This document shows positions 30,685 through 39,985 of a stretch of DNA of 64,000 nucleotides, one piece after another. A model generated the notes under the pieces. The model made no database searches, had not been told where the DNA came from, and saw only the letters and a program-made list of their open reading frames with translations. Made by a program: the position numbers and the translations under genes. The stretch is from Halomonas getboli (GTDB taxonomy: Bacteria > Pseudomonadota > Gammaproteobacteria > Pseudomonadales > Halomonadaceae): positions 798,757 through 862,756 of the forward strand of contig NZ_JALMEW010000001.1 in assembly GCF_023094245.1 (NCBI RefSeq), read 5' to 3'. Each line of letters opens with the position of its first letter. Positions within the stretch are counted from its first letter, which is position 1.

Positions 30685-31263
30685 TCAGATGTCGTCGGTC
30701 TGGAAGGGGCCGATACGCACGAGGTTCTCGGGGTCGTGCTCGCCGCCGAGCTGATCGGTGGAGAAGTATTCGCGGCTGTTGAGCGGCGCCTGCCAGCGGT
30801 CGGCCAGGCGGCGGAACAGCCCCCAGGACGCCTGGTTATCCGGGGTGATGGTGGTCTCGAGGTGGTGCACCTCGGCCAGCTCCGGCCGCGACATCACGGC
30901 TTCCACCAGGCGGCGGGCCAGGCCGGTGCCGCGGGCCTTCTCGCCCACGGCGACCTGCCACAGGAAATAGGTGTCCGGGCAGTTGCTCTTCACGTAGCCG
31001 GAAACGAAGCCGACGATCTCGCCCTCCTCGTTGGTGGCCACGGCGCAGCTGTCGCGGAACTGGGTCGCCAGCAGCAGATAGGCGTAGGCGGAATTGACGT
31101 CCAGCGGGGGGCAGGACTTGACCAGTTCATAGATGCCCCAGCCGTCATCCGGGTTCGGCTTGCGGATGAACAGCGGAGTGGTCTGATGACCGACGACGGT
31201 GTCGGCGATGCTGGGCCGGGCAAGCTCGGCGGAGGGAATGAAGGGCTCTGTGGTGACGTTCAT
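30685..31263 (-). CDS. ectA: L-2,4-diaminobutyrate N-gamma-acetyltransferase
   Basis: 192-residue GNAT enzyme that acetylates diaminobutyrate with acetyl-CoA in ectoine synthesis. The core reads LFIRKPNPDDGWGIYELVK, then ATQFRDSC, GFVSGYVK, VAVGEKARGTGLARRLVEAV (acetyl-CoA loop) and ITPDNQASWGLFRRLA. It closely resembles EctA of Halomonas elongata as I remember it, including the MNxTTEPF start, which fixes the ATG at 31263 rather than one two codons upstream. First gene of ectABC, with a consensus-like promoter 31-59 nt upstream. Confidence 0.98.
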   Translation of the reverse strand: MNVTTEPFIPSAELARPSIADTVVGHQTTPLFIRKPNPDDGWGIYELVKSCPPLDVNSAYAYLLLATQFRDSCAVATNEEGEIVGFVSGYVKSNCPDTYFLWQVAVGEKARGTGLARRLVEAVMSRPELAEVHHLETTITPDNQASWGLFRRLADRWQAPLNSREYFSTDQLGGEHDPENLVRIGPFQTDDI

Positions 31264-31293
31264 TATCATGTTCGCTTAGCGAATTCGGGAATT

Positions 31294-31322
31294 ATCATAA
31301 CAGCCACTTATTACCTTTTCAA
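31294..31322 (-). promoter_or_regulatory. Sigma-70-type promoter of ectABC
   Basis: On the minus strand TTGAAA (31322-31317) and TATGAT (31299-31294) are separated by exactly 17 bp, 31 nt before the ectA start, in an AT-rich region. A housekeeping promoter at this place is expected from other Halomonas ect operons, where additional stress promoters are also known. Confidence 0.75.
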
Positions 31323-31450
31323 AAGCCTTGTTATCCAGCTGGCAAAAAGCCATAAATCTACATTATGGGTTTCGCGGGAACGCCGCCATGGCGGGCTTCT
31401 CACAGCATAGTCCCGTCTCGTCCGTCCGGCCTGTCACCCCTTCCAACGCA

Positions 31451-31479
31451 AGCGGGCCACCCGTTCAGGGTGGCCCGCT
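31451..31479 (-). terminator. Terminator of gorA
   Basis: Perfect 12-bp stem (AGCGGGCCACCC / GGGTGGCCCGCT) with loop GTTCA, 44 nt after the gorA stop. On the minus strand it is followed by TGCGTTGG, so the U-run is poor. Confidence 0.7.
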
Positions 31480-31522
31480 CGTGTGGCAGCAATGTGACGG
31501 CGAGATGTCGCCGCCCGCGGCC

Positions 31523-32884
31523 TCAGCGCCGCGTCGGCGCGCGCATGGTCACGAATTCCTCGGCCCCGGTGGGATGGATGCCCACGGTCTGGTCGAACTG
31601 GGCCTTGGTCAGCCCGGCCCGCACCGCGATGGCGATGCCCTGGATGATCTCGCCGGCCTCGTCGCCCACCATGTGTGCCCCGACCACCACGTCGCTTTCG
31701 TCATCGACGATCAGCTTCATCAGGCAGCGCTCGCTGCTACCCGACAGGGTGTGCTTCATGGGGCGGAAATCGGCGCTGTAGACGCGGATGGCGTCGAAAC
31801 GCTCGCGGGCGGCCTCCTCGGAGAGGCCCACGGTGCCGATGTTGGGATGGCAGAACACCGCGGTGGCGACGCGCTCGTAGTCCAGCGGCTCGGGCGTGGT
31901 GTCGCCGAAGTGGTGCTCGACCAGCTTCATGGCCTCTTCCAGCGCCACCGGGGTGAGCTCGGGACCGTCGGTGACGTCGCCCAGCGCCAGGATGGACGGC
32001 ACGGAGGTCTCGAAACGCTCGTTGACCTTGAGCTTGCCGTCGTCGCTGGTGGCGACGTCGAGCCTGTCCAGTCCCAGCCCCTCGAGATGTGGGCGGCGGC
32101 CGGTGGCGGCCAGCACCGCGTCCACTTCCAGCGTCTCGCCGCTGGTCAGGGTGACCTTGAGCCCACCCTCGACCCGTTCGATGACCTCAATGTTGGTGTT
32201 GAAGTGCAGGTTGACGCCCTTCTTGTCCATCTCGTCGCGGGTGAACTCGCGTACCTCCTGGTCGAAGCCGCGCAGGAACAGGTCGCCGCGGTAGATCAGG
32301 TGGGTGTCGCTGCCCAGGCCGTTGAAGATGCTGGCGAACTCCACGGCGATGTAGCCGCCACCGAGGACCAGGAAGCGTTCCGGGAAGCGGTCGAGGTCGA
32401 AGACGCGGTTGGAGTCGAGCGTCAGCTCCTTGCCCGGGAAGTCCGGGACCCAGGGCCAGCCGCCCACCGCGACCAGAATCTTCTCGGCGCTGATGGTCTC
32501 GCCGGCGACGCTGACGTGATGGGCGTCGACCACGCTGGCGCGGCCGTTGATCAGGCGCACGCCGGCGTTATCGAGCAGCCGGCCGTAGATGCCGTTGAGA
32601 CGCTGGATCTCACCGATCTTGTTGTCGCGCAGGGTCGCCCAGTCGAAGGTCGGGGCCTCGGGCAGGTTCCAGCCGAAGCCGCCGGCGTCCTCGAAGCTGT
32701 CGTGGAAGTGCGCGGCGTAGGAGTACAGTTTCTTGGGCACGCAGCCGACGTTGACGCAGGTGCCGCCCAGGTAGCGGTCCTCGGCCACGGCGACGCGGGC
32801 CCCGGTAGCGGCGGCGGTGCGTGCGGCACGCACGCCGCCGGACCCCGCCCCGATGACGAACAGATCGTAATCGTACTCGGACAC
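31523..32884 (-). CDS. gorA: Glutathione-disulfide reductase
   Basis: About 453 residues; a pyridine nucleotide-disulfide oxidoreductase that regenerates glutathione with NADPH. FAD motif [13 protein letters not shown], redox pair GGTCVNVGC (Cys43/Cys48), NADPH-binding [14 protein letters not shown] and the C-terminal HPTGAEEF with the catalytic His-Glu. The start is decided by the ribosome site: AGGAG sits 6 nt before a GTG at 32884, whereas the ATG two codons upstream directly abuts it, so GTG is preferred. Monocistronic, ending in a hairpin; divergent from carbonic anhydrase. Confidence 0.95.
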   Translation of the reverse strand: MSEYDYDLFVIGAGSGGVRAARTAAATGARVAVAEDRYLGGTCVNVGCVPKKLYSYAAHFHDSFEDAGGFGWNLPEAPTFDWATLRDNKIGEIQRLNGIYGRLLDNAGVRLINGRASVVDAHHVSVAGETISAEKILVAVGGWPWVPDFPGKELTLDSNRVFDLDRFPERFLVLGGGYIAVEFASIFNGLGSDTHLIYRGDLFLRGFDQEVREFTRDEMDKKGVNLHFNTNIEVIERVEGGLKVTLTSGETLEVDAVLAATGRRPHLEGLGLDRLDVATSDDGKLKVNERFETSVPSILALGDVTDGPELTPVALEEAMKLVEHHFGDTTPEPLDYERVATAVFCHPNIGTVGLSEEAARERFDAIRVYSADFRPMKHTLSGSSERCLMKLIVDDESDVVVGAHMVGDEAGEIIQGIAIAVRAGLTKAQFDQTVGIHPTGAEEFVTMRAPTRR

Positions 32885-33045
32885 AGGCATCTCCTGAGAG
32901 TGAATGAGACAAAGGGAACAGGTAATGGGCGGGGATCATACCAGCCGCCGCAGGCCCCCGGGAGGGTCGCGGCCATTGACCGCCGCTATGCCGGTAATAA
33001 AAAATGTGCTGTGTCAGCGATCCTGATCATAAGAGACCCCTCCCC

Positions 33046-33699
33046 ATGAAAACCGAAATGAAGCAGCTGCTCGAGCGCAACCGCGCCTGGGCGGACAGCG
33101 TCAGCCAGGACGATCCCGAGTTCTTCGCCCGCCTCTCCCAGCAGCAGAATCCCGATTACCTGTGGATCGGCTGCTCCGACTCCCGCGTGCCGGCCAACCA
33201 GATCATCGACCTGCCCCCTGGCGAGGTATTCGTTCACCGCAACGTCGCCAACCTGCTCCATCACAACGACATGAACGCCCTGTCGGTGGTGCAGTACGCC
33301 GTGGACGTGCTCAAGGTCAAGCACATCATGATCGTCGGCCACTACGGCTGCGGCGGCGTGAAGGCGGCCGTCACCGGCGGCGAGTGCGGCATCGTCGACT
33401 ACTGGCTGCACTCGGTGCGCGAGCTCTACAGCATGAACCGTCCGGACCTCGAGCACCTGTCGCTGGACGAGCAGGTCGACCGCATGTGCGAACTCAACGT
33501 CCAGGCCCAGGTCAACAACCTTTGCCGCACCAAGATCCTCCAGCGCGCCTGGCAGCGCGGCCAGCCGCTGGCCGTGCATGGCTGGGTCTACGGCCTGAGC
33601 GATGGCCGTGCCCATGATCTTGACTGCAGCGTGACCGGCCTCGACCAGGTCTCCACCCTGTATCGGATCGATCGCGTGACACCGAGCAGCGACGACTGA
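33046..33699 (+). CDS. can: Beta-class carbonic anhydrase
   Basis: 217 residues; interconverts CO2 and bicarbonate. Zinc ligands and the catalytic dyad are visible: CSDSRVPANQ (Cys43, Asp45, Arg47) and HYGCGGVKAA (His99, Cys102). The family block GWVYGLSDGRAHDLD near the C-terminus is conserved as in E. coli Can. The ATG is the second in-frame one; the first would add 14 non-conserved residues. Single gene, divergent from gorA, followed by a strong hairpin. It likely supplies bicarbonate for biosynthesis. Confidence 0.96.
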   Translation: MKTEMKQLLERNRAWADSVSQDDPEFFARLSQQQNPDYLWIGCSDSRVPANQIIDLPPGEVFVHRNVANLLHHNDMNALSVVQYAVDVLKVKHIMIVGHYGCGGVKAAVTGGECGIVDYWLHSVRELYSMNRPDLEHLSLDEQVDRMCELNVQAQVNNLCRTKILQRAWQRGQPLAVHGWVYGLSDGRAHDLDCSVTGLDQVSTLYRIDRVTPSSDD

Positions 33700-33705
33700 T
33701 CCCGC

Positions 33706-33732
33706 CGCCCGGCGAGCCTCATTCGCCGGGCG
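33706..33732 (+). terminator. Terminator of the carbonic anhydrase gene
   Basis: Perfect 10-bp stem CGCCCGGCGA / TCGCCGGGCG with a 7-nt loop, 7 nt after the stop codon. A weak U-run (CCCCTTCTCGTTATTTC) follows some bases later. Confidence 0.7.
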
Positions 33733-33863
33733 CATGACCCCTTCTCGTTATTTCGATTGTCTTCCTGCCACAAGACTCTCTATGTTGAGAGCCGGACCGG
33801 AACAAACGGTCGTTCGCCTCACCAGGCGACACTTATAACAATCCATCCGGCATGGAACGACAA

Positions 33864-35438
33864 ATGACAATCAAGAAGACCCTACTGGCAAGCGCCGTCG
33901 GCGCCGCCATGACTGCGGCTGCCATCGTACCGGCCGCCCAGGCCGAGACGACCCTCAGCATGGCCTACGACGCCGACCCGGTATCGCTCGATATCCATGA
34001 GCAGCTCTCCGGCGGCATCCTGCAGCTCTCCCACATGACCTTCGATCCGCTGGTGCGCTGGACCCAGGACCTGGAGTTCGAGCCGCGCCTGGCGACGTCC
34101 TGGGAGCAGGTCGACGACACCACCCTGCGCATGACCCTGCGCGAGGGCGTCGAATTCCACAGCGGCAATCCCTTCTCCGCCAAGGACGTGGTGTGGACCG
34201 TGGAGCGCCTCAAGCGCAGCCCGGACTTCAAGGCGATCTTCGCGCCGATCGCGAGCGTCACCGCGGTCGACGACTACACCGTCGAGTTCACCACCGAGAA
34301 GCCCTACCCGCTGCTGCTCAACCTGGCCACCTACATCTTCCCGATGGACAGCCAGTTCTACAGCGGCGAGGACGCCGACGGCGACCCGAAGGACGAGATC
34401 GTCAAGAACGGCAACTCCTACGCCTCGCGGCATCTGTCCGGCACCGGTCCCTATGAGGTCACCGAACGCCAGCAGGGCGTGCGCGTGGTCTTCGATCGCA
34501 ATGAGGACTACTGGGACGAAGACTCCCCGGGCAACGTCGACGAGATCGTGATGACGCCGATCAGCGAGAACGCCACCCGCGTGGCCGCCCTGCTCTCCGG
34601 CGACGTCGACTTCATCGCCCCGGTGCCGCCCAACGACCTCGAGCGCATCCGCAACGACGACGACACCCAGCTGGTCACCATGTCCGGCACCCGTATCATC
34701 CTGTTCCACATGAACGAGGATCGCGTCGAGGCGTTCAAGGACCGTCGCGTGCGTCAGGCTTTCGCCTACGCCATCAACCAGGAAGGCATCGCCGACCGCC
34801 TGATGAAGGGCTTCGCCACCCCGGCGGCCCAGATGTCGCCGGCGGGCTATGCCGGTCATGTCGACGGCCTGGAGCCGCGCTACGACGTCGAGCGCGCCAA
34901 GGAACTCATGGCCGAGGCCGGCTATGAAGACGGCTTCGAGATCACCATGATGGCGCCCAACAACCGCTACGTGAACGATGCCAAGATCGCTCAGGCGGTG
35001 GCCGCCATGCTGGCGCGGATCAACGTCAAGGTCGATCTCAAGACCCTGCCCAAGGCCCAGTACTGGGGCGAGTACGACGATCGCGCCGCCGACATGATGA
35101 TGATCGGCTGGCACGCCGACACCGAGGACTCGGCCAACCTGCACGAGTACCTTACCGCCTGCCCGGATCCCGATACCGGGGCCGGCCAGTACAACGCCGG
35201 CAACTACTGCAACCCGGAGCTCGACGAGCTGGTGGCCCAGGCCAATCTGGAGGTCGACCGCGACAAGCGCGCGGCGATGCTGCAGGAGGTCGAGCAGACC
35301 CTCTACGACGATGCGGCCTTCATCCCGCTGCACTGGCAGGACCTGGCCTGGGCCTCCGCGGCCAACGTCGACATCGAGCCGGTGCTCAACGTGATGAACT
35401 TCCCCTACCTCGGTGACCTGGTCGTCGAGGAGGAGTGA
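33864..35438 (+). CDS. Peptide ABC transporter periplasmic substrate-binding protein (DppA/OppA family)
   Basis: 524 residues with a Sec signal peptide (KKTLLASAVGAAMTAAAI, cleavage after AQA). Belongs to the family 5 solute-binding proteins: ETTLSMAYDADPVSLDIHEQ start, LATSWEQVDDTTLRMTLREGVEFHSG, SARHLSGTGPYEV-like segment and FPYLGDL end. Such proteins bind di- or oligopeptides, nickel or glutathione; the substrate cannot be told from sequence. ATG at 33864 has GGAA 6 nt upstream; one four codons earlier is possible. Followed by a hairpin and the permease genes, the usual layout that gives binding protein in excess. Confidence 0.93.
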   Translation: MTIKKTLLASAVGAAMTAAAIVPAAQAETTLSMAYDADPVSLDIHEQLSGGILQLSHMTFDPLVRWTQDLEFEPRLATSWEQVDDTTLRMTLREGVEFHSGNPFSAKDVVWTVERLKRSPDFKAIFAPIASVTAVDDYTVEFTTEKPYPLLLNLATYIFPMDSQFYSGEDADGDPKDEIVKNGNSYASRHLSGTGPYEVTERQQGVRVVFDRNEDYWDEDSPGNVDEIVMTPISENATRVAALLSGDVDFIAPVPPNDLERIRNDDDTQLVTMSGTRIILFHMNEDRVEAFKDRRVRQAFAYAINQEGIADRLMKGFATPAAQMSPAGYAGHVDGLEPRYDVERAKELMAEAGYEDGFEITMMAPNNRYVNDAKIAQAVAAMLARINVKVDLKTLPKAQYWGEYDDRAADMMMIGWHADTEDSANLHEYLTACPDPDTGAGQYNAGNYCNPELDELVAQANLEVDRDKRAAMLQEVEQTLYDDAAFIPLHWQDLAWASAANVDIEPVLNVMNFPYLGDLVVEEE

Positions 35439-35444
35439 TGCCTC

Positions 35445-35469
35445 CCTCGCCGGCGGACCGCCGGCGAGG
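35445..35469 (+). terminator. Hairpin after the binding-protein gene
   Basis: 12-bp perfect stem (CCTCGCCGGCGG 35445-35456 / CCGCCGGCGAGG 35458-35469) followed by CTTTCCC. Placed 6 nt after the stop, it probably attenuates read-through or protects the binding-protein mRNA. A second small hairpin (35492-35498 / 35504-35510) follows. Confidence 0.65.
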
Positions 35470-35540
35470 CTTTCCCATCCAGAACAGGTGACGCGCTCGG
35501 GACGAGCGCGCCACTCCGTATTGCCTACGGGACGCCACTC

Positions 35541-36587
35541 ATGATCGCCTTTCTGATCAAGCGCCTCTTTCATGCGCTGCTGGTGATGTTCGTCATCAGC
35601 GTGATCGCCTTCGCCATACAGGACAATCTGGGCGACCCCATCCAGCAGATGGTCGGCCAGTCGGTGCCGGAGAGCGAGCGCGCGGCGCTGCGCGAGGAGC
35701 TCGGTCTCAACGACCCCTTCGCGGTCCAGTACCTGCGCTTCGCCGCCAACGCGGTGCAGTTCGACTTCGGCTACTCCTACGTCTTCAATGAGCCGACCAC
35801 CGACGTCATCCTGCGCCACCTGCCCGCGACCCTGGAGCTGGTGGCCGCGTCCACCTTCCTGATCATCGCCCTGTCGATCCCCATCGGGGTCTACAGCGCC
35901 ATCCGGCCGCGCGCCTGGCTGTCGCGGTTCTTCATGGGGGTGTCGATCATCGGCATCTCCATCCCGGTGTTCCTGACCGCCATCGTGCTGATCCAGCTGT
36001 TCGCCATCGGCGTGTCCTGGTCGCCCTTCCCCGCCGATACCGGCTGGGGCGCCTGGCTCAATGATCTGATCAGCACCGACGGCGGCATGCCGGCCTATGG
36101 GCGCGGCGATCCGGTGCCGGTGTTCGGCACCTGGGAGACCAACTTCGCCTCGCTCGAGGGGCTGACCTACCTGGTGCTGCCCGCCATCTCGCTGGCCTCG
36201 ATCATGCTGCCGCTGTTCATTCGCCTGATCCGCGCCGAGATGCTCGAGGTGATGCAGTCGGAGTACGTGAAGTTCGCCCGCGCCAAGGGCATCTCGCTGC
36301 GCCGCATCTACTTCCTGCACGCGCTGAAGAACACCATGCTGCCGGTGATCACCGTGGGCGGGGTGCAGATCGGCACCCTGGTCGCCTACACCATCCTCAC
36401 CGAGACGGTGTTCCAGTGGCCCGGCATGGGCCTGATGTTCCTCGATGCCATCGAACGCTCCGACATTCCGCTGATCGTCACCTACCTGATGATCGTGGGG
36501 CTGATCTTCGTGATCACCAACACCCTGGTCGACCTGATCTACGGCCTGGTCAACCCCACCGTCAAGCTGACAGGAAAGCCCGCATGA
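35541..36587 (+). CDS. Peptide ABC transporter permease (DppB-like)
   Basis: 348 residues with an N-terminal membrane helix (LLVMFVISVIAFAIQDNLG), a periplasmic portion containing RAALREELGLNDPFAVQYLRF as in DppB/OppB, and five further helices. The cytoplasmic EAA loop that contacts the ATPases is SEYVKFARAKGISLRRIYFLH (positions 36258-36320). A roughly 40-residue insertion around residues 165-205 (PADTGWGAWLNDLISTDGG region) is longer than in E. coli DppB. Overlaps the next gene by 4 nt. Confidence 0.93.
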   Translation: MIAFLIKRLFHALLVMFVISVIAFAIQDNLGDPIQQMVGQSVPESERAALREELGLNDPFAVQYLRFAANAVQFDFGYSYVFNEPTTDVILRHLPATLELVAASTFLIIALSIPIGVYSAIRPRAWLSRFFMGVSIIGISIPVFLTAIVLIQLFAIGVSWSPFPADTGWGAWLNDLISTDGGMPAYGRGDPVPVFGTWETNFASLEGLTYLVLPAISLASIMLPLFIRLIRAEMLEVMQSEYVKFARAKGISLRRIYFLHALKNTMLPVITVGGVQIGTLVAYTILTETVFQWPGMGLMFLDAIERSDIPLIVTYLMIVGLIFVITNTLVDLIYGLVNPTVKLTGKPA

Positions 36588-37540
36588 CCACCTCGACCCC
36601 AACCGCTGCGAGCTCGTCCACGGCGAGCCGCTGGGAACGCTTCCGCGATTCCTATCTGCTCTACAGCTTCAAGCGCGATCCGATCGCCCAGGTCAGCCTG
36701 GCGGTGTTCATCCTGCTGGTGGCGATGGCCCTGCTGGCACCCTGGCTGGCGCCGATGAACCCCTATGATCTGGCTCAGATCGACATCCTGGCCTCGGAGC
36801 TGCCGCCGTTCTGGGTCGACGGCAGCGATCCGGCCTACCTGATGGGCACCGACGCCCAGGGCCGCGACCTGCTATCGACCATTCTCTACGGCCTGCGGGT
36901 CTCGTTGATCATCGGCTTCGGCGCGGTGGCGATGCAGGCCACGCTCGGCGTGTGCTTCGGTCTGCTTGCCGGCTATCTGGGCGGGCGCGTCGATGCCTTC
37001 CTGATGCGCATGGCCGATATCCAGCTGTCGTTCTCCACCCTGATGGTGGCGATCGTGGTCGGCGCGCTGTTCAAGGCGATCTTCGGCGGCGCCACCTTCA
37101 GCACCTATGCGGTGCCGCTGCTGGTGCTGATCATCGGCCTGGCCGAGTGGCCGCAGTACGCGCGTACCGTGCGTGCCTCGGTGCTGGCCGAGAAAGGCAA
37201 GGAATACGTCGACGCCGCCCGGGTGATGGGCCTGTCGAGCCGGCGCATCATGTTCCGCCACATCCTGCCCAACACCCTGTCGCCGATCTTCGTCATCTCC
37301 ACCGTACAGGTGGCCAACGCCATCATCTCGGAGGCGGCGCTGTCGTTCCTCGGTCTCGGCATGCCCGAGACCCAGCCCTCGCTGGGCTCGCTGATCAAGT
37401 CCGGGTTCGACTACATCCAGTCCGGTTCCTGGTGGATCACGCTGATCCCGGGCCTGGTGCTGGTGGTGCTGGTGCTGGTCATCAACCTGCTCGGCGACTG
37501 GCTGCGCGACGTCCTCAACCCACGTCTCTACAAGGGCTGA
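36584..37540 (+). CDS. Peptide ABC transporter permease (DppC-like)
   Basis: 318 residues. The N-terminal cytoplasmic tail and first helix (DPIAQVSLAVFILLVAMALLAPWLAP) match the OppC N-terminal domain; LMGTDAQGRDLLSTILYGLRVSL is the classic permease entry, and the EAA loop is KEYVDAARVMGLSSRRIMFRH. The start codon overlaps the dppB-like stop (ATGA). It pairs with the preceding permease to form the membrane channel. Confidence 0.94.
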   Translation: MTTSTPTAASSSTASRWERFRDSYLLYSFKRDPIAQVSLAVFILLVAMALLAPWLAPMNPYDLAQIDILASELPPFWVDGSDPAYLMGTDAQGRDLLSTILYGLRVSLIIGFGAVAMQATLGVCFGLLAGYLGGRVDAFLMRMADIQLSFSTLMVAIVVGALFKAIFGGATFSTYAVPLLVLIIGLAEWPQYARTVRASVLAEKGKEYVDAARVMGLSSRRIMFRHILPNTLSPIFVISTVQVANAIISEAALSFLGLGMPETQPSLGSLIKSGFDYIQSGSWWITLIPGLVLVVLVLVINLLGDWLRDVLNPRLYKG

Positions 37541-37555
37541 GGCCAAGGAGTTCCC

Positions 37556-38578
37556 ATGTCACTTCTCGAAGTCAACCACCTCGACGTGCGCTTCGCGCTG
37601 CGCCGCGGCGATGTCCAGGCCCTGCGCGACGTCTGCTTCAGCCTGGATCGCGGCGAGCGCTTAGGGATCGTCGGCGAGTCCGGCGCCGGCAAGTCCGTGG
37701 CCGCCTTCAGCCTGCTCAACCTGATCGCCAAGCCCGGCTACATCGCCGGCGGCAGCATCGCGTTCGACGGCCAGGAGCTGATCGGCCTCTCCGATCGCGC
37801 CCTGCGCCGCATCCGCGGGCATCGCATCTCGATGATCTTCCAGGACCCGATGATGACGCTCAATCCGGTGCTCACCATCGGCGAGCAGATGGTCGAGTGC
37901 CTGAAGGCCCACCGGCGCATCTCGACCCGCGACGCCCGGGCGATCTCGCTGCGCAAGCTCGAGCAGGTGCAGATCCCCTCGCCCGAGGCGCGCCTGGACC
38001 AGTATCCCCACGAGCTGTCCGGCGGCATGCGTCAGCGGGTGATCATCGCCATCGCCCTGCTGCTCGACCCGGACATCATCATCGCCGACGAGCCCACCAC
38101 GGCGCTGGACGTGACCATCCAGGCCGAGATCATGGCGCTGCTGCTGGAACTGTGCGAGGAGCACAACGTCGGGCTGGTGCTGATCACCCACGACCTGGGC
38201 GTGGTCAGCCAGGTCACTCAGCGCATGCTGGTGATGTACGCCGGCCGCGTGATCGAGCAGGGCCCGACCCGCGAGATCATCAACGATCCGCAGCACCCCT
38301 ACACCCAGGGCCTGCTCAATGCCCTGCCGCAGATGGCCACCCCCGGCGAGCGGCTCAACCAGATCCCCGGCAGCATGCCGTCGCTCAGCCACCTGCCGAG
38401 CGGCTGTGCCTTCCATCCGCGCTGCGGCTTCGTCACCCGGCCCGACGGCTCGCGTCGCCAGGCCTGCGTCGACGAGGTGCCCGCCTTCGTCGCCTCGGGC
38501 AACTGCCAGGCGGCCTGCCACATGGTCGCCGAGATGATCGAACGCGAACGCATTCCGGCCGAGGAGCAAGACTCATGA
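37556..38578 (+). CDS. Peptide ABC transporter ATP-binding protein (DppD-like)
   Basis: 340 residues with Walker [10 protein letters not shown], the Q-loop in [19 protein letters not shown] signature LSGGMRQRV, Walker [14 protein letters not shown] and H-loop LVLITHDLG. The C-terminal oligopeptide/dipeptide domain ends with a Cys-containing motif ([14 protein letters not shown]) that in relatives can hold an Fe-S cluster. AAGGAG lies 5 nt before the ATG. Translationally coupled to the next ATPase by a 4-nt overlap. Confidence 0.95.
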   Translation: MSLLEVNHLDVRFALRRGDVQALRDVCFSLDRGERLGIVGESGAGKSVAAFSLLNLIAKPGYIAGGSIAFDGQELIGLSDRALRRIRGHRISMIFQDPMMTLNPVLTIGEQMVECLKAHRRISTRDARAISLRKLEQVQIPSPEARLDQYPHELSGGMRQRVIIAIALLLDPDIIIADEPTTALDVTIQAEIMALLLELCEEHNVGLVLITHDLGVVSQVTQRMLVMYAGRVIEQGPTREIINDPQHPYTQGLLNALPQMATPGERLNQIPGSMPSLSHLPSGCAFHPRCGFVTRPDGSRRQACVDEVPAFVASGNCQAACHMVAEMIERERIPAEEQDS

Positions 38579-39669
38579 CCACCGCCTCTCTTTCCACCCC
38601 AGGCGCCTCCACGGCCGCGTCTACTGCTTCGAGGGACGTCGGCGCCACTGCGCCGCAAACGGCCGAGCCACTGCTGTCGATCCGCGGGCTGGAGAAGCGC
38701 TTCTCGCTCTCCGGTGACTTTCTCGAACAGCTCAAGTTCAAGGGCGGCAAGCTGGTGCGCGAGCAGAAGCACGTGCACGCCATCAACGGCGTCGACCTGG
38801 ATATCCAGCGCGGCGAGGCGCTGTGCGTGGTCGGCGAGTCCGGCTGCGGCAAGTCCACCGTGGCGCGTACCGTGATGGGCCTGATCACCCCCAGCGCCGG
38901 TGAGATCCGCTACGACGGCGAGCGCATCGACGACCGCTCGACCAAGGAACTGCTGCCCTTCCGCCGGCGCATGCAGATGATCTTCCAGAACCCCTATGCG
39001 TCGCTGAACCCGCGCATGACCATCCAGCAGACCCTGGAGGAGCCGATCCGCCTGCACCATCCGGACTGGTCGCCGGCCAAGGTCAAGGACAAGGTCGCCG
39101 AGGTGATGAACGCGGTGGGCATCGCGCCGGACTGGGGCGCGCGCTACGGCCACGAGTTCTCCGGCGGTCAGCGTCAGCGCATCGCCATCGCCCGGGCGCT
39201 GGCCGTGGACCCGGAGTTCATCGTCGCCGACGAGCCGATCTCGGCGCTCGACGTCTCGATCCAGGCTCAGGTGCTCAACCTGCTGATGGAGGCCCAGCAG
39301 CAGCGCAACCTGACCTACCTGTTCATCACCCACGACCTGGCCGTGGTCGAGCACTTCGGCACCCGGGTGGCGGTGATGTACCTGGGGCGGGTGTGCGAGG
39401 TGGCGCCCACGGCGACGCTGTTCGCCACGCCGCGGCATCCCTACACCCAGGCGCTGATGTCGGCGATTCCCCGGCTCGAGGACGACCGCCCCCAGCACAT
39501 TCGCCTGCAGGGCGAGGTGCCCACGCCGGTGAACCTGCCGTCGGGCTGCGTCTTCCACGGCCGCTGCCCGCACGCCAACGCGCGCTGCCGCGAGGAAGTG
39601 CCGGCGCTGATCGCCACCGACCAAGGCGGGCAGGTGGCCTGTCATGGGGTCGAAGAAGGCCGGCTTTAA
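38575..39669 (+). CDS. Peptide ABC transporter ATP-binding protein (DppF-like)
   Basis: 364 residues. An N-terminal extension of about 35 Ala/Ser/Thr-rich residues precedes the ATPase. Walker A GESGCGKST, signature FSGGQRQRI, Walker B FIVADEPISALDV, H-loop LFITHDLA, and C-terminal CVFHGRCPHANARC with the cysteines seen in DppD/DppF proteins. It forms the second nucleotide-binding subunit. Last gene of the operon. Downstream lies a 316-bp non-coding stretch that holds a dispersed repeat and no obvious terminator. Confidence 0.94.
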   Translation: MTTASLSTPGASTAASTASRDVGATAPQTAEPLLSIRGLEKRFSLSGDFLEQLKFKGGKLVREQKHVHAINGVDLDIQRGEALCVVGESGCGKSTVARTVMGLITPSAGEIRYDGERIDDRSTKELLPFRRRMQMIFQNPYASLNPRMTIQQTLEEPIRLHHPDWSPAKVKDKVAEVMNAVGIAPDWGARYGHEFSGGQRQRIAIARALAVDPEFIVADEPISALDVSIQAQVLNLLMEAQQQRNLTYLFITHDLAVVEHFGTRVAVMYLGRVCEVAPTATLFATPRHPYTQALMSAIPRLEDDRPQHIRLQGEVPTPVNLPSGCVFHGRCPHANARCREEVPALIATDQGGQVACHGVEEGRL

Positions 39670-39671
39670 GT

Positions 39672-39836
39672 GGCTGAACGGGGATGATGCCGGGAGCCAG
39701 GCGTAGCGAGGGTCCTGCGCCAGGGGTGAGGAGCACTGCTCCGAACGGGCTGGCCATGGATGGCCAGCACTGGCTCTGCCAGCGGCGCAGGATGCGAAAG
39801 AGCCGCAGGGCGTCGGTAGCGCCCAGGGAAGGGTTC
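39672..39836 (-). repeat. Dispersed structured repeat, copy A
   Basis: Read on the minus strand it begins GAACCCTTCCCTGGGCGCT and aligns for about 150 nt with copy B at 50354-50510, sharing CGCATCCTG, TGGCCATCC-TGGCCA, CCCGTTCGG, CTCACCCCTGGC and CGCTACG blocks in the same order. It has a 9-bp hairpin (39749-39757 / 39760-39768). It fills most of the 316-bp gene-free stretch 39670-39985. No coding character. Confidence 0.75.
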
Positions 39837-39985
39837 ACAGTGCCCTCGTGGTGGTCCGACACTTCGGGGCGGGCTTCCGGCTGCTCCAGCCCAGCCCGCT
39901 TGTTCCGGCCACACCTGACCATCTGGTCGAATAACGCTAACCTGAGTAGACTCCCCGGCCCTGGCGCTCCGGCACAAGGAACACT

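Noticed and set aside
33882..36602. 906-codon open frame on the minus strand opposite the peptide transporter genes
   Set aside because: Antisense shadow of binding-protein and permease genes; no ribosome site, no recognisable domain.
36952..39669. Long plus-strand frame that appears to fuse out-of-frame sequence to the second ATPase
   Set aside because: Only its 3' part from 38575 is real (the DppF-like gene, with an ATGA overlap); the rest is the wrong frame of the permease and first ATPase genes.
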